Source: Pipra filicauda (taxonomy: Eukaryota; Chordata; Aves; Passeriformes; Pipridae). From it: 64,000 nt of DNA. The position numbers and the translations under genes are program-made. Shown one piece after another: positions 59,546-64,000 of the stretch (its first letter is position 1; every line of letters starts with the position of its first letter). A model generated the notes under the pieces. It had not been told where the DNA came from, ran no database searches, and saw only the letters and a program-made list of their open reading frames with translations. Location: the NCBI RefSeq assembly GCF_003945595.2, contig NW_024104428.1, forward strand, positions 1,140,106 through 1,204,105. Direction: 5' to 3'.

Positions 59546-61204
59546 GATTTACTTAAAGGACGTACAGGAGATCACATGTATTTGCTTCCTGAAATCTCCT
59601 ACTACCTCGGAAGCATTGTCACACAGGTTTACAAATTATCTACTGAGAACCTACATGCAGTCAGAGCTTGCTTTTGAGAAGGCAGCAGGTAACAAATGAA
59701 GCCCCTGAACAATTTCCCCACCATGAGAAGGTCCATTTCCTTGTCATGCTGAGGAAGTATTGTACTTGGATTTGATTTAGGAAGAGAGAATCCTACTGGG
59801 AAGTCACAAGTCACAGCAAGAGTGTATTTGGAATCAGCATCCATCGTAACTACTAACGCCTAGGGACACATCTAGAATATTGTCTTTGACACTGTGAAAA
59901 GCTCAAACAGTAATTTTTAACAGTTTCCATACAAAACTGGATCCTGACATTTGCAACAGCTGCTATGTCAGAATTGGAAACTAACTCTAGGCCTTTTGTC
60001 ATAAGAGGAATTTGGCATGTCTGAGTTACAAAATTACTGCAGTCTGAATGAAAATAACTCCCCTACAAATGATAATTGCTTGCTACTAAGAAGCTAACTG
60101 CTTCTGGGCAAAGACTGTTTTGTCCTGGCAAGTAAAGATCCTGCCCACATTGAAACCGCCTGCCATAACATAGCTGAGTCCCCCAGCCATCTCAAAATAA
60201 AGACAGGACACATCTCAAACAGCCTAAACCCCTCCTGGTCTCTCTGTTCTGTCTTCCCAGATAAGGTAGAAGGAAAAGGATTTCTCCGGTTCCTACCTCC
60301 AGGAAACAGAGGGAGGGCACTAAGGGGCACAAAAACCAAGTCACTCCATGCAGTGGGGTCATCAGAACCCATTTTCTATCCCACGTTCCTGTGTTGTTCT
60401 GGCTTGAGTTGGAGACGGCAAGTTCAAGCCACTGAAGCACGAAACATGAAACTGGCTTCGACATCCAGGGTATCAGGAGGACAGGGCAGCTGGAGTGCCC
60501 TGCTGGGCACTGACAATATCAAGGGAGCAGTGGAAGGAGCAAAGTCATTCCCATCCTCTACTCCTGGCTGTGAAATGCAGGAACTAGAGGGAAAGGCAGC
60601 AGGGAAGACAAGGAGTCACTAGGAAATACTTATTTTTGTGGGCCCTCCAGCAGCCCTGAAAGCACAAGCAGAGGGGGTTGCTAAGACTGAGGGAAGCAGG
60701 AGGGCAGAACAATGCATCATTCTCAATCTCCTGTGCCATAGTATTCCTGAAAAACTCTAACATCTTGATGGTCAGGATGCTCAGAATTGGGAGGAGAGTC
60801 CGAATCAGTATTTTATAGGTCCCAAAACCTCCACATTATTCCACTGTGGGTCAGACTTCATGAAGGTTAAGGCAGCTTTCAGTAAACCTTGCTGGACTGG
60901 GTTGACCTCAATATCTATGTTAACACCTATTTCAAAATAAAGATCTAATTTTTCTAGCTGGCAAATTCAAGCACTGGATAGAGACAAAAAAACCCCCAAG
61001 ATGTGAAACAGTCTAAAATTAGCACCCAATAACTAAGCAAGGAAGCTCAATAAGAGCTTGGCACATTTAGGAGCTTAAATGGTTGGGTTTAAAAGTCTTA
61101 ACTGTAACATCTTGTTTTTAGACTTGTAGCAGAAGCATAGATGATAATTGCAAGTGTAACAAACCTTAAATATAACATGCAAGTGTTCTGATTTAGATTA
61201 TCAC

Positions 61205-61478
61205 ATGAGCTCAAAACGAACTCAGATGAAATTTTGCCACGAGAGGTTCACATTAGATATTAGAAAAAAAACAAATTCACTGAAAGAGTGGTCAGGCATT
61301 CGAATAAGTTGCCCAGGGAGGTGGTGGAGTCGCTGTGCCTGGAAGCGTTCAAGGGGCATCCGGATGTGGCACTTGGGACATGGTTTAGGGGTGGTTATGG
61401 TGGTGCTGGATTGGTGGTTGGACCACACGATCTTGGTGAGGTCTCTTCCAACCTCGATGATTTTGTGAAAAACAGAGG
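61205..61478 (+). mobile_element. CR1 LINE 3' fragment
   Basis: 'aggttcacattagatattag', 'gaaagagtggtcaggcattc', 'ttgcccagggaggtggtgga', 'gggacatggtttaggggtgg' and 'ggtctcttccaacctcgatg' give the CR1 3' order on the plus strand. It lies about 370 bp past the leader exon at 61.9 kb. Confidence 0.92.
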
Positions 61479-61850
61479 CAGAAGCTGCCACCATTGGATA
61501 TGTAATATATACATCCTAACATAAACTAGTGTCTGATCCCTGCAGAGATCAAGACATGGACTTTAAAATGAGAATTTACACCCGCCATACGCACCTATCT
61601 GAAATTCTCTTTGGTACAGACAGTGCCGAGAGAGCTGTTGCACACCTGTGCTGTCCTGCATCCTCCTTCCCCACCACACGGAGCCCCAGCCTCTGTGTCC
61701 AGAAAAACTTGAATATTCTGACCATGCCCAGTGTTGCTGTGCTGTGAGGACCTACATCCCTGGTGCCAGCTGATCCAAAAAGGCTGCTCTAACGGGATAG
61801 TCAAGGTCAAAAATAACAGTCATACACTCTCCCGTTTGTCACAGACATAC

Positions 61851-61920
61851 CACTGTGAGCTGAGGACACAGCACACAGAAAAAAAGTCACCAACAAACAG
61901 TTCAACATGATTGCAGCCAT
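61851..61920 (-). CDS. Signal-peptide exon of a third Ig-family gene (partial)
   Basis: ATG at 61920-61918 in a good context (CAGCCTGATGG) opens 23 codons, starting MAAIMLNCLLVTFFLC and ending AVSSAHS, then G and the donor GTATGT (phase 1). The n-h-c layout with a small-residue end is a textbook leader. The phase-1 donor is the same as in CD2 and the CD58-like gene. It lies 10.6 kb upstream of the latter on the same strand. It may be exon 1 of a third tandem member whose later exons are degraded, or an alternative first exon of the CD58-like gene. No complete downstream gene was found. Confidence 0.5.
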
Positions 61921-62149
61921 CAGGCTGAAACTCTGGCAATGAAAACATCTGGGCTTGAAAACATCACCTGGGGGCTGGGACTGAAGACTGGAAATTGGGA
62001 TTCGCTTCCAAATCCAGCTACTGAAGTGTATGATCTTTAACTAATCACTAAACCCCAGCTTGTCCAAGTGCCACAGATGGTTTTGTACTGGCCTTCCTCC
62101 TTAGCAGCTTCATAAAGCTTAAGTGAGAAATTTCTTTGAACGTCTGTAA

Positions 62150-62540
62150 AAGACTTTTTTTTTTTATGAAATAAAGCCACAAATGGCATAAGCTGATACT
62201 TGTTAAAAAGCATTGCTGACAGCTAATGAACCAGCCATTTTTATTCTCTGTAAATACTAAGACACAACTCTCGACTCATGCTCAATTAATAATACATAAT
62301 AAGCCAACTCTGTCAAATTATATTTGTTTTATTAGTATTATCTTGCTAGAGTTTATTACAGCGCTCCTTCAAACATTAAATCTTTAAGAGGAAGCTGCAA
62401 GCTTAATTAATTAATATTCTATTTTTAATTGCTTGCCTTTTTCATATTCCAAATGCACTGACGTAATTCCATTAGCTGAGGTCTTTTATTTCCCAGTGGA
62501 ATTAATTTCAAGCAGAAGTTACTTAACAACAGCCAGTGCA
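62150..62540. promoter_or_regulatory. AT-rich candidate conserved non-coding element
   Basis: Repeat-free AT-rich DNA with many homeodomain- and POU-like cores ('gcttaattaattaatattct', 'ctcaattaataatacat', 'tgcactgacgtaattcc' with a CRE-like TGACGTAA). Such dense AT-core sequence without low-complexity runs is common in vertebrate developmental enhancers. Inference only. Confidence 0.25.
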
Positions 62541-64000
62541 GCATGCTAAAACACTTTGGGAACATAATTTTGTTTCAACCCAACACTCAAATGTTATCCT
62601 GGTCCTAAGGCTAATAAACCCAGAGCCTAAACCTCTAAGAACACTTCCATACCAAAGCAGATATTCCATCCCAGATTAGCATAAAATCATGCTGCAGCTA
62701 GGGAATTACTAAGAATTAAATCAATTTTCTTACGATCAAGAACAACAAGTGCACACAATGGAGGCTGTAATAAATAATATTTAATATTTACAATAATTGC
62801 TATAAAACAGGAGTAATTCTAAAATAATTCTGCAATAGGAAAAATAGGTAACACTTCAGAAGTGACCTTTTCTTTGCTATTATCTATACACTTCTTCATG
62901 GGTTTGTTCACCAGGAAACCTTTAAATCCCATTATCATTAGTGAATTATATGGCTTGAAGCTAAGTGACGAGAAACATTTAAACTACTCTTGCATGCTAA
63001 TCATTTCCTTACTGAACCTGAGCAGAGAAATTTTAGATATAATGGCTATTTTATTTTTAAAAAAAATCCTGTATTTCAATGACCATCAGAGCAGTATCTG
63101 CTAAGAATTTGTGGGTAAGTTTCCTTTTTGCCGTGCCACAGGTGCGACAGTGGGGGCTGCCACCACCAGAAAATTTCTCACAGGAAAAAGAAATCCAAAG
63201 GTGTAGCTGCAGATCAGCCAAGGAAGATGAATTGATGGAGAGGGACTTGCATGTCTGGACTCGCGACTTCTCCTCTGGCCCTTGGCAAAAAATACTCCAG
63301 CACTGTGAAAGCTCCTGTTTGTGTCTGGTAAGGTGCATAACTTCATCATCAGAAGTGCGAGGATGTCTCCAAAAAAGAGCTGCAGCACAGTTACCTGCAG
63401 CATCAGATCCTTCCCCGAGGAAACAAAATGTACGTAGAACAGTGCAACACCATGCAGCAACCCAAAGACTTCAACTCCCTAGAGAAGCCTCTCTGCCAGC
63501 TGAATAGTCACCTCAGAGGGTAAGCTTATTTCTGGAGTTCACAGAATCTGATTTCCCAGCCTGACAGGCAGCCCATAAATCAGGGTGAAGTTTCCCTTTG
63601 CAGCACATGCACTGCACCGAGGCTGCAACTTGAGCAGCAGATTATGGATTGAACCTGTTCTTTGCTGCCTCCCGTTTTCCCACAAATCACTACCTCTACT
63701 TCAACAAAGAACAAGGAAAACTGCACGCAGTGCAGAGCTGACACCCAGGATAAGAAACAAAATGGACATAACTTCTGGGGAGGAGAAGAGGCTGCCTCCT
63801 GGCTTGTCAAGCAACGCCTTGGACCCCAATTCTGCAAGTACAGGGTCAGAGAAGAACATACATCCAAGAGCCTTAAAATGAAACAAATGTCAGCTGACTC
63901 ACAGTGACTATCCCAAATAACTACTTGCTGTTGTTTACAGTCCTATAGAAATGAGAGAGAAATCTCAGAGGCAACCATCTGAAAGATCTTAACCTAACTA
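62541..64000. other. Right-hand end, no gene recognised
   Basis: AT-rich sequence to about 63.06 kb, then more balanced DNA with open frames on both strands at 63.08-63.51 kb that match no family I know and lack paired splice sites. Confidence 0.5.

Noticed and set aside
59629..59844. Minus-strand frame with 'DADSKYTLAVTC', loosely Ig-like
   Set aside because: A stop lies shortly upstream, the rest is unlike any Ig domain, and it lies close to a CR1 end.
63079..63507. 142-residue plus-strand frame and overlapping minus-strand frame at the right end
   Set aside because: Both strands are open over the same bases, neither shows a recognisable domain, and start and splice context is poor.
1..64000. 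Search for CRISPR arrays, operons, phage or endogenous retrovirus genes
   Set aside because: Genome type and content are vertebrate; no regularly spaced repeats, LTR pairs or gag/pol-like frames were seen.

Overview
The window is vertebrate nuclear DNA, almost certainly from a bird. It carries many truncated CR1 LINE copies with the usual avian 3' ends (variants of 'gattctatgattct'), compact introns, and immune genes split into short exons joined by phase-1 introns. There is no bacterial, organellar or viral gene organisation, and almost all long open frames are chance. The species cannot be named from this sequence. Content: two complete genes of the CD2/SLAM immunoglobulin superfamily lie head-to-tail on the minus strand, with traces of a third. 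(1) CD2 runs from 29231 down to 17820 in five coding exons: signal peptide, V-like Ig domain, C2-like Ig domain, transmembrane segment, proline-rich tail. All splice sites are readable and the exons give a 309-residue protein. (2) A CD58-like receptor runs from 51297 down to 42295 in six coding exons, giving 335 residues. Its V domain resembles CD58, while its tail is long, acidic and tyrosine-free. (3) Near 61.9 kb there is a signal-peptide exon of the same style with a phase-1 donor. Degraded Ig-like exons near 58.6 kb and 57.4 kb suggest a third, probably broken, family member. Layout: 1-17 kb has no recognisable gene. It holds CR1 pieces, a CpG-rich promoter-like island at 8.0-8.5 kb that runs directly into a CR1 copy, and a CpG-containing, possibly conserved segment at 1.2-1.7 kb. 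17.2-29.2 kb is CD2. 29.3-42.3 kb is intergenic with CR1 and MIR-like relics. 42.3-51.3 kb is the CD58-like gene with a compact promoter carrying Ets and CRE/AP-1-like motifs. 51.4-62 kb is intergenic or third-gene territory. 62-64 kb is AT-rich and may contain conserved non-coding DNA. Biology: in mammals CD2 on T and NK cells binds CD58 on partner cells through their V domains, aiding adhesion and costimulation. Here a CD2 gene and its probable ligand gene sit as tandem neighbours with matching exon architecture, including identical 61-nt first coding exons. This supports the idea that the receptor-ligand pair arose by local duplication.
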